Assembly: GCF_000515395.1 (NCBI RefSeq)
Contig: NZ_KI911782.1
Location: forward strand, 2,354,606 to 2,418,605
Length of the DNA stretch: 64,000 nucleotides
DNA from: Jiangella gansuensis DSM 44835
GTDB taxonomy: Bacteria > Actinomycetota > Actinomycetes > Jiangellales > Jiangellaceae
Direction of reading: 5' to 3'
Of this stretch, positions 39,100-48,623 are shown in pieces (positions within the stretch are counted from its first letter, which is position 1; every line of letters begins with the position of its first letter). The notes below the pieces were generated by a model. It ran no database searches and had not been told where the DNA came from. It worked only from the letters and a program-made list of their open reading frames with translations. A program made the translations under genes and the position numbers.

Positions 39100-42000
39100 C
39101 TAGGAGCCACCGGCCGGGAAACCGCGCACCTCGACCTCGGCCAGCGACAGCGGGTCGGCCGCCGACTCCAGCTGGACGCGGACGTGGCGGCCCTGGGTCC
39201 CCTCCGGTAGCTCGATCACCGACGGACGGCCCGCCGTACCGGCGACGTGCACAGCGGTCACGCCCGGCGCGGTGCGGGCCTCCTCCAGGGAGTCGGTGGT
39301 GATGGGCTCCGGGCTGACCATGACCCAGAAGTCGCTGAGCCGTGCGGCGCAGCAGTCGGTCCGGTTGTAGATCTCCACGGTCTCGATGTCCGCCTGGACC
39401 CCCAGGTCGACCTGCCACCAGGCCTGGTTCGACGGCTCGGCCGTGTGGGTGACCGAGTTGCCGCCGTAGACACCGTCCCGGTTGCCGTCGACGGCCCGCT
39501 CGGGCACGCCGTTCCAGGCCAGCGACACCTGCTCGGCGGGCTTGCCGCGGGACAGGTTGGGCACCGCGACGGTGACGGTGGCGTGTGCGGCAGTGGTGAG
39601 CCCGTCGGCCGTCGTGGTGGCGGACAGGTCGTACTCGGTCGAGGCCGCGCCGTCGGGGACGGTGAGGGCGACCGGCACGGTGTACGACTCACCGGGCTGG
39701 AGGCTCGGCAGATCGTGGGTGCTCGGCTCGACGGTCCACCCCTCCGGTGCGGCGATGGCCAGGTCGCCGGCCCCGGTGGGGTGCGACGACGGGTTCGTCA
39801 CGGTCGCGCTGACGGTCGCGGACCCGCCGGCGGGGATCTCGCTCGGCGCGGCGAGGGTGGTGCGGGGGAGGGCGTCGACCCCTGGGGTCGAGATCGCGAA
39901 GACGAACGCGTGCTCGCTGCTGGTCGTCGCGGCACCCTCGGCCGGCATCCGGACCTCGACGGTGCCGTCGCCGGTCCGGCTCCACGACAGCGGTGTGCCG
40001 TCGGACCCGAGCAAGGTGACCCGGGTGTCGTCGCCGAACGGCAGGTCGCCGCCGAGCGTCAGGGTGTCGCCGGGCCACTCGAGCGCCGTCGCATACAGCG
40101 TGCCGTCCTTGACGGTGTAGCGGATCGGCACCGACGACGCCGGCTCCTCGGCCCGGTTGAAGTACGTGGTGCCGTAGATGGCCTCGCCGTTGACGTCCAG
40201 CCACGCGCCGATGTCGCGCAGCCGCTGCTCCTGCAGTTCGGGGATGGTGCCGTCGGCCTGCGGCCCGACGTTGAGCAGCAGGTTGCCGTTCTTGGACACG
40301 ATGTCGGCGAGCGAGTCGACCAGCTCGTCGGAGGTGAGGTAGTCCTCGACCGGCTCGTTGCGGTTGTAGCCGTACGAGTGCGCGATGCCGCGGCTGGACT
40401 CCCACTTGTTCGGGTCGATGTCCGGCTTGACGGTGTACTCCGGCGTCTGGAAGTCCAGCTCCAGCGAGTCCAGCGCACCGGACTGGATCTTGCACCGGTT
40501 GGCGACGACGACGTCCTTCGGCTCCGGCCGGTTCTTCGCCCCGTTGTAGAAGTCGGCCAGCACCGGGGCGACCTGCCAGTAGCTGGCCGGCTTCTCCCAC
40601 TGCCCGTCGCACCACAGGATGTCCGGGTCGTACTGGTCGATCAGCTCCCGCATCTGCGGCAGCATGTAGTCGCCGACGTAGTCAGCGACAGCCGGAGCCC
40701 CTGTGTAGGGCACCTCCGCCCCGGTGTAGGGGTTGCGGGCCGGCTGGCCGGTGTACGACGGGTTGAACCATTCGTAGAGCGAGTAGTAGAAGCCGGCTCT
40801 GAGGTCGGTGTGCTCACGGGCGGCGGCGAACAGCTCGCCGGCGAGGTCGCGGCCCGGCCCCAGGTTCACCGTGTCGCGTCCGCTGACCGGCGAATCGTAG
40901 AGCGCCACGCCTTCGTGGTGCTTGCTGGTGAGCACGAAGTAGTTCGCTCCGGCGTCCTCGAACAGCCGCACCCACGACTCGGGGTCGAAGTTCTCCGCCT
41001 GCCACTGACCGATGAAGTCGTCGTAGACGGCGTCCGCGCCGAAGGTGTCGCGGTGGTAGGTGTTGGTGGGGCTGCCGGGGTTGTTCTGGTAGTTCCAGTA
41101 CCACTCGGCGTAGGAGCCGCGCGGGCCCCACGCCGGCACCGAGTAGGCGCCCCAGTGGATGAAGATGCCGAACTTGTCGTCGTGGAACCACTGCGGCGTC
41201 TCGTGGCTGTTGAGCGACGCGACCGTGGGCTCGAAGTCCCAGGCCGGCCGCTCGTACCCGGCGAAGTGGCCGGCCACCTGCTCGGCGCTCAGCGCCTCGT
41301 CCCAGGTGACCAGCTCGTCCAGATCGCCGACCAGCGAGGCCGAGGGGGTCCCGATCGAGCGCAACGGCAGCGGGATCGACGCGGCGACGGTGCCGACCCG
41401 CTGGCCGTCGGCGTACAGGGTGGTCTCGCCGGGCGTCGCGACCCAGGTCAGCTGGACCCAGCGCGCGGAGGGGAGGGTGAACTCGAAGGAGTGGTCGGCC
41501 ACGCCGAACTCGGTGAAGCCGACCTTGCCGGTGCCGGCCTGCCGCAGCTTGAGCGCGCCGTCCTTCGACGCCAGCAACACCTGCTCCGGCGTGTCGGCGG
41601 AGAGATTGACCCACGTCGACACCGTCCACGGCTCGGCGACGTCCACCCCGCCGAACCCGACGCCGTCGCGGCGGTGGTCGAACCGGAACGCCTCCCCGGT
41701 GACGCCGTCCGGGACGACGGCGGGGTTGTTGATGATGTAGCTGGTCCCGGGCAGGTCGCCGGCGACGTCCTCGACCATGATCGTGTTGCCGGGGCTGCCC
41801 GCCCACGTCCAGCCGTCCGGGTACTCGGCGTCATCGAAGGTCCAGTGGTGGCTGGGCGCCCCGTCGTCGACGCGTGGGGTCTCCGGCCGCGGCCGCGTAC
41901 CGACGGGGTCGGCCAGTGCCTCGACCCGGCGGGTGAAGTCGGCGACGGTGTCCGGCGCGGCCGAGCCGTTCCAGGCGCGGTCGGCCAGTGCTGCCCGGCC

Positions 42001-43575
42001 GAGCACCATGAGGTCCTCGAAATAGAGGTCGTCGGCCCAGAAGTTGTAGTCCGCCCAGCTGGGCATGCCGGAGCCGAGCATGTCCGGTGCGGTGCTCGGC
42101 GCCCAGGTCTCGTAGATCCAGGGCACGTCCGGGTAGAGGTTGTGGTAGTTGTTCGGAGTCAGGTAGAAGGGCCCGATGGCGATCTCGTCGTGGCCCGGGA
42201 TCTCCGGCTCGGCGCTGTCGTTCTCCCAGGTCAGGTGCACGACGGAGGCGTTGACGTCCTGCCGGGGCGAGTCCATGTTCTCGATGCCGCTGAAGATCGC
42301 GGTGCGGGCACCGGTCGCGGTGACGGCCTCGTCCAGGCCGTTGATGTAGCGGCTGAGCATGTCGCCCAGCGTGTCCAGTTCCGGGTCCGCGGCGATGGCC
42401 TGCTGGACCTTCGGGCATGACGCGAGCTGCCCGGGCAGCTCGTCCGCGCCGATCGAGAACAGCGGCGCGTCGAACCAGCCGGCGAACTCCGTCACGATCT
42501 CCTTCGTCTTCTCCACCGCCGCGTCGCTGGTCATGTCGATGATCCAGTTCGCGGTCAGGTGCGAGTGGGTGTGCGCGCCGGTGCACGCGTTCTCACCGGA
42601 GCCCATGCCGATGCCGAATGTCTCGCTGAGGTGCGTCGCATGTCCCGGCACGTCGATGCCACCCATGATCTGGACGTGGTGCTGCGCGCCCAGCGCCTTG
42701 AGGCGCTCGATGTCGCCGCGGTCGTAGGAACTGTCCGGGTCGGCGAGCCCGGGGAAGCGCGGGCTGTCCAGCCGGAACCCTTCGGACTCGGACAGGTGCA
42801 GGAACAGCGTGTTGAGCTTCAGCTGGCCCATGCGCCGGACGAGGTCCTCCAGGTAGTCCATGGACCAGTACCGGCGGCCGGCGTCCAGCTGCACCATCCG
42901 GACTGCCTGAGTGGGGACGTCGGTCGCCGTGCCGGCCGCGACGTCGCGGTGTCCTGGGTCGGCCTCCAGCAGCTGCAGCAGGGTTCGCGACCCGTAGTAG
43001 AGACCGTTCGTGGTGGCCGCCTCGATGACGATCGTCCCGGCGGAGCTGTCCCACCGGTAGCCTTCGGCGCCGAGAGCGGGGTCGTCGACCAGCCGCACCA
43101 GGATGTCCCCCGGCCGTGGGTGCTTGACCGCCCGGGTGACGGGGAGCGTGAGCCCGGTGACCTCGGCCACCTCCGTCTGCAGCAGCGCGGCCAGGTCCTG
43201 CGTCGGCTGCGAGACCGGACCGGGGAACTCCGCCACACCGGCCGGCAGCATCGTCTCCGCGCGCGACGCCGGGTCGACGAGCAGCCGCGACCGGTCGTGG
43301 AGGCGGACCGAGCCGTCGGTGCCCGACCAGCCGACCGGGCGCGGGATGACCGCGTCGATGCCGGTGGGCGGGTCAGCCGCCGCTACGCCGGGGTCGAGCT
43401 CGGCGGAGGTGGCGCCGCTCGCGGACGTGGGCGGCGCCACGGCGGCCGCGGCCGCCAGGAGGGAGACCAGGGTGGTCGCGGCGGCGGCCAGCAGCCTCAG
43501 CCGGCGGCGGGGACCGTGCCGTCCGGTCCGACGGTGTCGGGCGGCGGGGCCAGTGGTCGGAGCTTTCTGCGGCAT
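39100..43575 (-). CDS. secreted bifunctional GH20-GH29 glycosidase with LamG and fucolectin-like domains
   Basis: A 1,491-residue exported enzyme. A twin-basic N-terminus (RRR then LRLLAAAATTLVSLLAAAAA) is a signal peptide. A GH20b/GH20 beta-N-acetylhexosaminidase follows, with the catalytic pair in FSIGADELPG near residue 375. A LamG/concanavalin-like domain is at about 575-770. GH29 alpha-L-fucosidase begins about 795 (KFGIFIHWGAYSVPAWGPRG), with the nucleophile Asp in ILWCDGQW near 989. A NEW3-like sandwich is at about 1230-1330. The last 150 residues are fucolectin-like (WWQVDLG, IYNRTDCCAARL with the RxDx4R motif). I infer action on fucosylated GlcNAc glycans. ATG at 43575 follows GAGGAG. 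Confidence 0.9.
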   Translation of the reverse strand: MPQKAPTTGPAARHRRTGRHGPRRRLRLLAAAATTLVSLLAAAAAVAPPTSASGATSAELDPGVAAADPPTGIDAVIPRPVGWSGTDGSVRLHDRSRLLVDPASRAETMLPAGVAEFPGPVSQPTQDLAALLQTEVAEVTGLTLPVTRAVKHPRPGDILVRLVDDPALGAEGYRWDSSAGTIVIEAATTNGLYYGSRTLLQLLEADPGHRDVAAGTATDVPTQAVRMVQLDAGRRYWSMDYLEDLVRRMGQLKLNTLFLHLSESEGFRLDSPRFPGLADPDSSYDRGDIERLKALGAQHHVQIMGGIDVPGHATHLSETFGIGMGSGENACTGAHTHSHLTANWIIDMTSDAAVEKTKEIVTEFAGWFDAPLFSIGADELPGQLASCPKVQQAIAADPELDTLGDMLSRYINGLDEAVTATGARTAIFSGIENMDSPRQDVNASVVHLTWENDSAEPEIPGHDEIAIGPFYLTPNNYHNLYPDVPWIYETWAPSTAPDMLGSGMPSWADYNFWADDLYFEDLMVLGRAALADRAWNGSAAPDTVADFTRRVEALADPVGTRPRPETPRVDDGAPSHHWTFDDAEYPDGWTWAGSPGNTIMVEDVAGDLPGTSYIINNPAVVPDGVTGEAFRFDHRRDGVGFGGVDVAEPWTVSTWVNLSADTPEQVLLASKDGALKLRQAGTGKVGFTEFGVADHSFEFTLPSARWVQLTWVATPGETTLYADGQRVGTVAASIPLPLRSIGTPSASLVGDLDELVTWDEALSAEQVAGHFAGYERPAWDFEPTVASLNSHETPQWFHDDKFGIFIHWGAYSVPAWGPRGSYAEWYWNYQNNPGSPTNTYHRDTFGADAVYDDFIGQWQAENFDPESWVRLFEDAGANYFVLTSKHHEGVALYDSPVSGRDTVNLGPGRDLAGELFAAAREHTDLRAGFYYSLYEWFNPSYTGQPARNPYTGAEVPYTGAPAVADYVGDYMLPQMRELIDQYDPDILWCDGQWEKPASYWQVAPVLADFYNGAKNRPEPKDVVVANRCKIQSGALDSLELDFQTPEYTVKPDIDPNKWESSRGIAHSYGYNRNEPVEDYLTSDELVDSLADIVSKNGNLLLNVGPQADGTIPELQEQRLRDIGAWLDVNGEAIYGTTYFNRAEEPASSVPIRYTVKDGTLYATALEWPGDTLTLGGDLPFGDDTRVTLLGSDGTPLSWSRTGDGTVEVRMPAEGAATTSSEHAFVFAISTPGVDALPRTTLAAPSEIPAGGSATVSATVTNPSSHPTGAGDLAIAAPEGWTVEPSTHDLPSLQPGESYTVPVALTVPDGAASTEYDLSATTTADGLTTAAHATVTVAVPNLSRGKPAEQVSLAWNGVPERAVDGNRDGVYGGNSVTHTAEPSNQAWWQVDLGVQADIETVEIYNRTDCCAARLSDFWVMVSPEPITTDSLEEARTAPGVTAVHVAGTAGRPSVIELPEGTQGRHVRVQLESAADPLSLAEVEVRGFPAGGS

Positions 43576-43999
43576 CTCGCGTCTCCTCGGGCTGCACGTG
43601 AGCGGACGGGGGAATGCGCTCCGGACAGCCCGACGTCGGGGTCTCAGCGCAGGCCGTTCGGGTGGCGCCCTGGGTCTCGTGATGCGCGAAACGGTGTGAT
43701 CCGAGGCTAAATCGTGCAATACCCGACTGTCTAGGGTGAGGTCAGAGGAACTGACACGTCAGCGAAACCTGCCGATAGATCGGATGTATCAATCGGTGAT
43801 GTGCGGCGAGGGGTCGCGATCCGCAACGCATCCTCTGGCCGTGTCGGGCGATGCGTGGCACGCGGGCGGTGAACCGCATCACACTTGTCATGACAGGACC
43901 GAGACGTCGTGACATGGCGCAGTTAGACTCGGCGCCGCCGCCCAGCGGGGGCGGAGCGACCGACAGCGCCGTCGGGAGTTGCGAAGGGTGGGACATCGC
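43576..43999. promoter_or_regulatory. divergent control region of the glycosidase and alanine dehydrogenase genes
   Basis: 424 bases with no convincing gene. The first about 120 are GC-rich leader for the glycosidase. The middle, about 43690-43840, is less GC-rich and contains the symmetric CTGACACGTCAG, the overlapping GATAGATCGGATGTATCAATCGG region and no clear promoter. TGTCATGACA (43886-43895) is a perfect 10-base palindrome about 105 bases upstream of ald. These are candidate operators; no regulator can be named. Confidence 0.4.
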
Positions 44000-45115
44000 G
44001 TGCTGGTGGGCATACCGACCGAGGTCAAGAACAACGAGTACCGCGTGGCCATCACCCCGGCGGGGGTGCACGAGTTCGTGCGCAACGGGCACGAGGTGCT
44101 GGTGCAGGCCGGCGCGGGGCTCGGTTCGTCGGTGCGGGACGAGGAGTACCAGGCCGCCGGCGCGCGCATCGTGCCCGACGCCGACGCCGTCTGGGAGGCC
44201 GCCGAGCTGGTCTGCAAGGTGAAGGAGCCGGTGGCCGAGGAGTACCCGCGGCTGCGCAAGGGCCAGATGCTCTTCACGTACCTGCACCTGGCCGCCTCGC
44301 GGGAATGCACCGATGCCCTCGTCGAGTCGGGGACCACCGCCATCGCGTACGAGACCGTCGAGACCGCCGACGGCCACCTGCCGCTGCTCGCCCCGATGAG
44401 CGAGGTCGCCGGCCGGATGGCCACCCAGGTCGGAGCGCACGTCCTGGAACGCGCCCAAGGCGGCCGGGGCATCCTGCTCGGCGGCGTGCCGGGCGTGAAA
44501 GCGGCCCGAGTCGTCGTCATCGGCGCCGGCGTGGCCGGCATGAACGCCGCGGTCATCGCCATGGGGATGCAGGCCGACGTGTGGGTGCTGGACAAGAACG
44601 TCGCCAGGTTGCGCGACGTCGAGGAGCTCTACGGCGGGACCGCGCAGACCATCGCGTCCAACCTGTTCGAGATCGAGAACGCCGTCGTCGACGCCGACCT
44701 CGTCATCGGGGCCGTGCTGGTGCCCGGAGCCAAGGCGCCGAAACTGGTCTCCGACGACCTGGTGGCGCGGATGCGGCCGGGCAGCGTGCTCGTGGACATC
44801 GCGATCGACCAGGGCGGCTGCTTCGAGAGCTCACGGCCCACCACCCACGACGACCCGACGTACCGGGTCCACGAGTCCATCTTCTACTGCGTGGCCAACA
44901 TGCCCGGAGCGGTGCCGCACACGTCGACGTACGCGCTGACCAACGTCACGCTGCCGTACGCGCTCGAGCTGGCCAACCGGGGCTGGCGCAACGCAGCCAA
45001 GGCCGACGCGGCGCTGGCCAAGGGCGTCAACGTGCACGACGGCGGCATCGTCTACCAGCCGGTCGCCGCCGCGCACGGCCTGCCCGTCACCCCGTTGGCG
45101 AGCGTGCTGAACTGA
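44000..45115 (+). CDS. ald: alanine dehydrogenase
   Basis: A 371-residue NAD-dependent alanine dehydrogenase, interconverting alanine with pyruvate plus ammonia. The N-terminus [19 protein letters not shown] is the family signature. KVKEP and FTYLHLAAS supply the catalytic Lys and His, [16 protein letters not shown] is the NAD Rossmann motif, and [17 protein letters not shown] is near the C-terminus. I chose the GTG at 44000 because it gives the standard N-terminus and length, with AAGGGTGGGA upstream; GTG 43988 and TTG 43979 are alternatives. It precedes xerD by 47 bases. Confidence 0.93.
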   Translation: MLVGIPTEVKNNEYRVAITPAGVHEFVRNGHEVLVQAGAGLGSSVRDEEYQAAGARIVPDADAVWEAAELVCKVKEPVAEEYPRLRKGQMLFTYLHLAASRECTDALVESGTTAIAYETVETADGHLPLLAPMSEVAGRMATQVGAHVLERAQGGRGILLGGVPGVKAARVVVIGAGVAGMNAAVIAMGMQADVWVLDKNVARLRDVEELYGGTAQTIASNLFEIENAVVDADLVIGAVLVPGAKAPKLVSDDLVARMRPGSVLVDIAIDQGGCFESSRPTTHDDPTYRVHESIFYCVANMPGAVPHTSTYALTNVTLPYALELANRGWRNAAKADAALAKGVNVHDGGIVYQPVAAAHGLPVTPLASVLN

Positions 45116-45162
45116 GCCGCCGCACCGCGCCGCCCGCACGCCGCCCGAGGAGCCGCCACCGA

Positions 45163-46188
45163 ATGGACATCACCGAGACAGCGCTCGATCGCGCCGTCCG
45201 CGGCTATCTCGACCACCTCGCCGTCGAACGCGGCCTGGCGGCCAACACTCTCGCCTCCTACCGTCGCGACCTGCGCCGCTACGCCGAGTTCCTGCGCGAA
45301 CGCGGCCGCGACGCACCGGACAAGGTCGAGGAGGCGGACGTGACGGCGTTCCTGCGCAGCCTGCGGGAAGGGCAGGAGGGTCGCGCGGCGCTGGGCGCCA
45401 GCTCCGCGGCTCGCACCGTCGTGGCCGTCCGTGGGCTGCACAGGTTCCTGCACCGCGAGGGCATGTCCGACGCCGACCCCGCCAGCGCAGTCCGGCCGCC
45501 CACCCCGCCGCGCCGGCTGCCCAAGGCCATCCCGCTGGCGCAGGTGGAGCGGCTGCTGGACGCGGCGTCCGTGGGCGAGGGGCCGCGGACCCTGCGCGAC
45601 CGGGCGTTGCTGGAGGTGCTGTACGGGTGCGGGGCCCGCATCTCCGAGGCGGTCGGCCTGGACGTCGACGACCTCGACGCCGGCTCCGGCACCGTGCTGC
45701 TGCGCGGCAAGGGCGGCAAGGACCGCGTCGTCCCGCTCGGCAGTTACGCCTGGGAAGCCGTCGACGCGTACCTGGTGCGGGCGCGTCCGGCGCTGGTCGC
45801 GACCGGCCGGGACGCGCCTTCCAGTCGAGGACGGAGTGCGGCTGGCCGAGACGCGCCTTCCGGTCGAGGACGGGGAACGGCCGGCGCGGGTAACCCGGCG
45901 CTGTTCCTCAACGCCCGCGGCGGGCGGCTCTCGCGGCAGAGCGCGTGGGCGGTCCTGCGCACCGCCGCTGGCCGGGCGGGCCTCTCCACCACCGTCACCC
46001 CGCACACGCTGCGGCATTCGTTCGCCACCCACCTGCTCGAGGGCGGCGCCGACGTCCGGGTGGTCCAGGAACTCCTCGGACATGCCTCGGTCACCACCAC
46101 GCAGGTGTACACGCTGGTGACGGTCGACCAGTTGCGCGAGGTCTATGTGGCCGCGCACCCGCGTGCCCGCAGCTCTGCGGCGCGGTAG
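45163..46188 (+). CDS. xerD: XerD-type site-specific tyrosine recombinase with an in-frame duplication
   Basis: A 341-residue tyrosine recombinase, longer than the usual about 300-310. The N-terminal core-binding domain begins [22 protein letters not shown]. The catalytic residues are in place: Arg in [10 protein letters not shown] (near 162), Lys in [18 protein letters not shown] (near 280), LGHASVTT and the Tyr in TTTQVYTLV (near 315). An inserted stretch at about residues 215-240 consists of two 13-residue Gly/Arg/Ser repeats in a loop before [10 protein letters not shown]. Its place before parA-scpA-scpB, the actinobacterial norm, marks it as the chromosome dimer resolvase. The ATG follows GAGGAG at 11 bases. 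Confidence 0.9.
   Translation: MDITETALDRAVRGYLDHLAVERGLAANTLASYRRDLRRYAEFLRERGRDAPDKVEEADVTAFLRSLREGQEGRAALGASSAARTVVAVRGLHRFLHREGMSDADPASAVRPPTPPRRLPKAIPLAQVERLLDAASVGEGPRTLRDRALLEVLYGCGARISEAVGLDVDDLDAGSGTVLLRGKGGKDRVVPLGSYAWEAVDAYLVRARPALVATGRDAPSSRGRSAAGRDAPSGRGRGTAGAGNPALFLNARGGRLSRQSAWAVLRTAAGRAGLSTTVTPHTLRHSFATHLLEGGADVRVVQELLGHASVTTTQVYTLVTVDQLREVYVAAHPRARSSAAR
45805..45882 (+). repeat. 39-base tandem duplication inside xerD
   Basis: Unit 1 (45805-45843) and unit 2 (45844-45882) match at 33 of 39 positions. They share GACGCGCCTTCC and GTCGAGGACGG. The length is a multiple of three, so the frame is kept. It adds a basic loop to the catalytic domain. Confidence 0.85.
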
Positions 46189-46277
46189 CGCGGTAGGCTC
46201 GCGTGCCAGGACCAACCGGACACGACCAGCCGGACGAAGCGTAAAGGCCACACAACCATCGAGGAGCTCTGAGCAAC

Positions 46278-47183
46278 GTGGCACCCTCGAACCCGGACGC
46301 CGCGGGCGTGCTGCCGTTCGACACCGAGCCCGAGCTCGATCTCGGACCCACGCGCCGTGTGCCGGTCGACTTCCCGAAGCCGCCGCAGCTGGACCGGCAC
46401 GGTCCGGCCCGCATCGTGGCCATGTGCAACCAGAAGGGCGGCGTCGGGAAGACGACCACCACCATCAACCTGGGCGCCGCGCTGGCCGACTACGGCCGCC
46501 GGGTGCTGCTGGTCGACTTCGACCCCCAGGGTGCGCTGTCGGTTGGGCTCGGACTGGACGCGCACGACCTCGACCTGTCCATCTACAACGTGCTGATGGA
46601 CCCGTCGCTGCGGGCCGCCGACATCCTGCAGAAGACGCCCATCGAGGGCATGGACCTGCTGCCGGCCAACATCGACCTGTCCGCGGCCGAGATCCAGCTG
46701 GTCACCGAGGTGGGCCGGGAGCAGGCGCTGGGTCGCATCCTGGCGCCGCTGGTGTCGGACTACGACATCATGCTGGTCGACTGCCAGCCGTCGCTGGGCC
46801 TGCTGACGGTCAACGCGCTGACCGCCGCCGACGGCGTCATCGTCCCGCTGGAGTGCGAGTACTTCGCGCTGCGCGGGGTGGCGCTGCTGCAGGAGACCAT
46901 CCAGAAGGTCCGCGACCGGCTCAACCCGCGGTTGGAGATCGAGGGCCTGCTGGCCACCATGTACGACTCCCGGACGGTGCACGGCCGCGAGGTGCTGTCG
47001 CGGCTCATCGAGGCGTTCGGCGACAAGGTCTTCCACACGGTCATCGGCCGTACCGTCCGGTTCCCCGAGACCACCGTCGCCGGACTGCCCATCACCAGCT
47101 TCGCGCCGTCGTCGCGGGGGGCCTCGGCCTACCGCCAGCTCGCCCGTGAGGTCCTGGCGCGCTGGGATACGGCGCAGTCGTGA
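46278..47183 (+). CDS. ParA-family ATPase
   Basis: A 301-residue ParA/Soj-like ATPase. The deviant Walker A is QKGGVGKTT (residues 52-60), with LLVDFDPQGALSVGLG and IMLVDCQPSLGLLTVNAL following, the P-loop ATPase partition family pattern. A 40-residue N-terminal extension precedes it. No parB follows. Instead scpA overlaps by 4 bases, an arrangement conserved in actinobacteria where this ParA paralogue sits with the condensin genes. A role in chromosome organisation with ScpAB is inferred. The GTG start has GAGGAG 11 bases upstream. Confidence 0.9.
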   Translation: MAPSNPDAAGVLPFDTEPELDLGPTRRVPVDFPKPPQLDRHGPARIVAMCNQKGGVGKTTTTINLGAALADYGRRVLLVDFDPQGALSVGLGLDAHDLDLSIYNVLMDPSLRAADILQKTPIEGMDLLPANIDLSAAEIQLVTEVGREQALGRILAPLVSDYDIMLVDCQPSLGLLTVNALTAADGVIVPLECEYFALRGVALLQETIQKVRDRLNPRLEIEGLLATMYDSRTVHGREVLSRLIEAFGDKVFHTVIGRTVRFPETTVAGLPITSFAPSSRGASAYRQLAREVLARWDTAQS

Positions 47184-48031
47184 GCGACACCGCCACGTTG
47201 GTCGTCGAGCCGGAGCAGGACGAGGGCTCCGGCTTCGAGGTCCACCTCGCCAACTTCGAGGGGCCCTTCGACCTCCTGCTGACGCTCATCGCCAAGCACA
47301 AGCTCGACGTCACCGAGGTGGCGTTGTCCCAGGTCACCGACGAGTTCATCGCGTACATCAAGGACGCCGACTGGGACCTCGACGAGACCAGCGAGTTCCT
47401 CGTCGTCGCCGCCACCCTGCTCGACCTCAAGGCCGCCCGGCTGCTGCCCAGCGGCGAGGTCGAGGACGAGGACGACCTCGCCCTGCTCGAAGCGCGCGAT
47501 CTGCTGTTCGCGCGGCTGCTGCAGTACAAGGCGTACAAGGAGGTCGCGGGTGTCCTCGCGGCCCGGCTGGCCGACGAGTCGCTGCGGTATCCGCGCGCGG
47601 TCGGGCTGGAAGAGCGCTATTCCGACCTGCTGCCCGAGGTCGTCATCGGCATCACCCCGCAGGAGCTGGCCCAGCTGGCCGCGAAGGTGCTCACCCCGAA
47701 GGTGCCGCCCACGGTCGGCCTGACCCACCTGCACCAGCCCAGCGTCAGCGTGCGCGAGGAAGCGGTGGTCGTCGTCGATCGGCTGCGCCGCTCCCGCGTG
47801 CTCACCTTCCGTGCGCTGGCGTCGGACTGCCCGACCACCTTGCACGTGGTGGCCCGCTTCCTGTCGCTGCTGGAGCTGTACCGCGAGAAGGCGGTCGCGT
47901 TCGAGCAGGTGACCGCGCTGGGCGAGCTGACGGTGCGCTGGACCGGCGACGACGATGACGAGGTCACGGTCGGCGCGGAGTTCGATGAGGGCGACGAAGC
48001 GCCCGTCGCGGAGGATGCGGTCCATGACTGA
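47180..48031 (+). CDS. scpA: segregation and condensation protein A
   Basis: A 283-residue kleisin that bridges the SMC heads. The N-terminal region FEVHLANFEGPFDLLLTLIA, then KHKLDVTEVALSQVTDEFIAYI, and the central LVVAATLLDLKAARLLP are typical. The C-terminal winged helix includes VVARFLSLLELYREKAVAFEQ. The GTG start overlaps the parA stop, and scpB overlaps its 3' end by 8 bases. With SMC (not in this window) and ScpB it forms the bacterial condensin. Confidence 0.94.
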   Translation: MSDTATLVVEPEQDEGSGFEVHLANFEGPFDLLLTLIAKHKLDVTEVALSQVTDEFIAYIKDADWDLDETSEFLVVAATLLDLKAARLLPSGEVEDEDDLALLEARDLLFARLLQYKAYKEVAGVLAARLADESLRYPRAVGLEERYSDLLPEVVIGITPQELAQLAAKVLTPKVPPTVGLTHLHQPSVSVREEAVVVVDRLRRSRVLTFRALASDCPTTLHVVARFLSLLELYREKAVAFEQVTALGELTVRWTGDDDDEVTVGAEFDEGDEAPVAEDAVHD

Positions 48032-48623
48032 CCACACCGGTGCCGGGGCGGAGTCCGCTTCCGCGCACGGCGACGAGCCGACGCTGCGGGCGTCGGTCGA
48101 GGCGATTCTGCTCGTGGTGGACGAGCCCATCGACGTCGTCACCCTCGCCCAGGTGCTGGAGGAGCCGCGCGACGACGTCGCGGCCGTCCTGCGCGAGCTG
48201 GCCGAGGAATACGGCGCGCCAGGTCGCGGCTTCGAGCTGCGTGAGGTCGGCGGCGGCTGGCGGTTCTACACGCATGCCGCATGCGCGCCCGTCGTCGAAC
48301 GGTTCGTGCTGGACGGCCAGCACGCCAAGCTCAGCCAGGCCGCGCTCGAGACGCTCGCCGTCGTCGCCTACCGGCAGCCGGTCAGCCGGGCGCGGGTGTC
48401 CGCCATCCGCGCCGTGAACTGCGACGGCGTCATGCGCACCCTCACCGCCCGGGGATTGGTCGTCGACGCCGGTGTCGATCCGGAAACCGGCGCGACGCTG
48501 TACCGCACCACGCCCTACTTCCTGGAACGCCTCGGCATGGCCTCGCTCGACGAGCTGCCGCCGCTGGCGCCGTACCTGCCCGACCCCGACGCGATCGAGG
48601 ACCGTGACACCGAACATGCCTGA
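48024..48623 (+). CDS. scpB: segregation and condensation protein B
   Basis: A 199-residue ScpB with two winged helices. Key stretches are LRASVEAILLVVDEPIDVVT, FELREVGGGWRFYTH, LSQAALETLAVVAYRQPVSRARVSAIRAVNCDGVMRTL (split across the second domain) and TPYFLERLGM. It binds ScpA and regulates SMC. I start at ATG 48024, which keeps an 8-base overlap with scpA; an earlier in-frame start would sit deeper in scpA. Its end overlaps the rluB start by 8 bases. Confidence 0.94.
   Translation: MTDHTGAGAESASAHGDEPTLRASVEAILLVVDEPIDVVTLAQVLEEPRDDVAAVLRELAEEYGAPGRGFELREVGGGWRFYTHAACAPVVERFVLDGQHAKLSQAALETLAVVAYRQPVSRARVSAIRAVNCDGVMRTLTARGLVVDAGVDPETGATLYRTTPYFLERLGMASLDELPPLAPYLPDPDAIEDRDTEHA

Noticed and set aside
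39247-42420. 1,057-codon + strand open frame opposite the glycosidase gene
   Set aside because: It is Val/Gly/Arg-rich mirror text of a gene with intact GH20 and GH29 motifs on the other strand. There is no recognisable domain or ribosome site.
44000-46188. Alternative reading of ald/xerD as one fused protein, since the xerD frame is open back to 44305
   Set aside because: The upstream part of that frame is a shadow of ald with Arg-rich text. XerD family homology starts at 45163 with its own ribosome site.
46278-47183. A plasmid-type parAB partition locus
   Set aside because: There is no parB or parS-like site nearby, and the xerD-parA-scpA-scpB order is a normal chromosomal arrangement.
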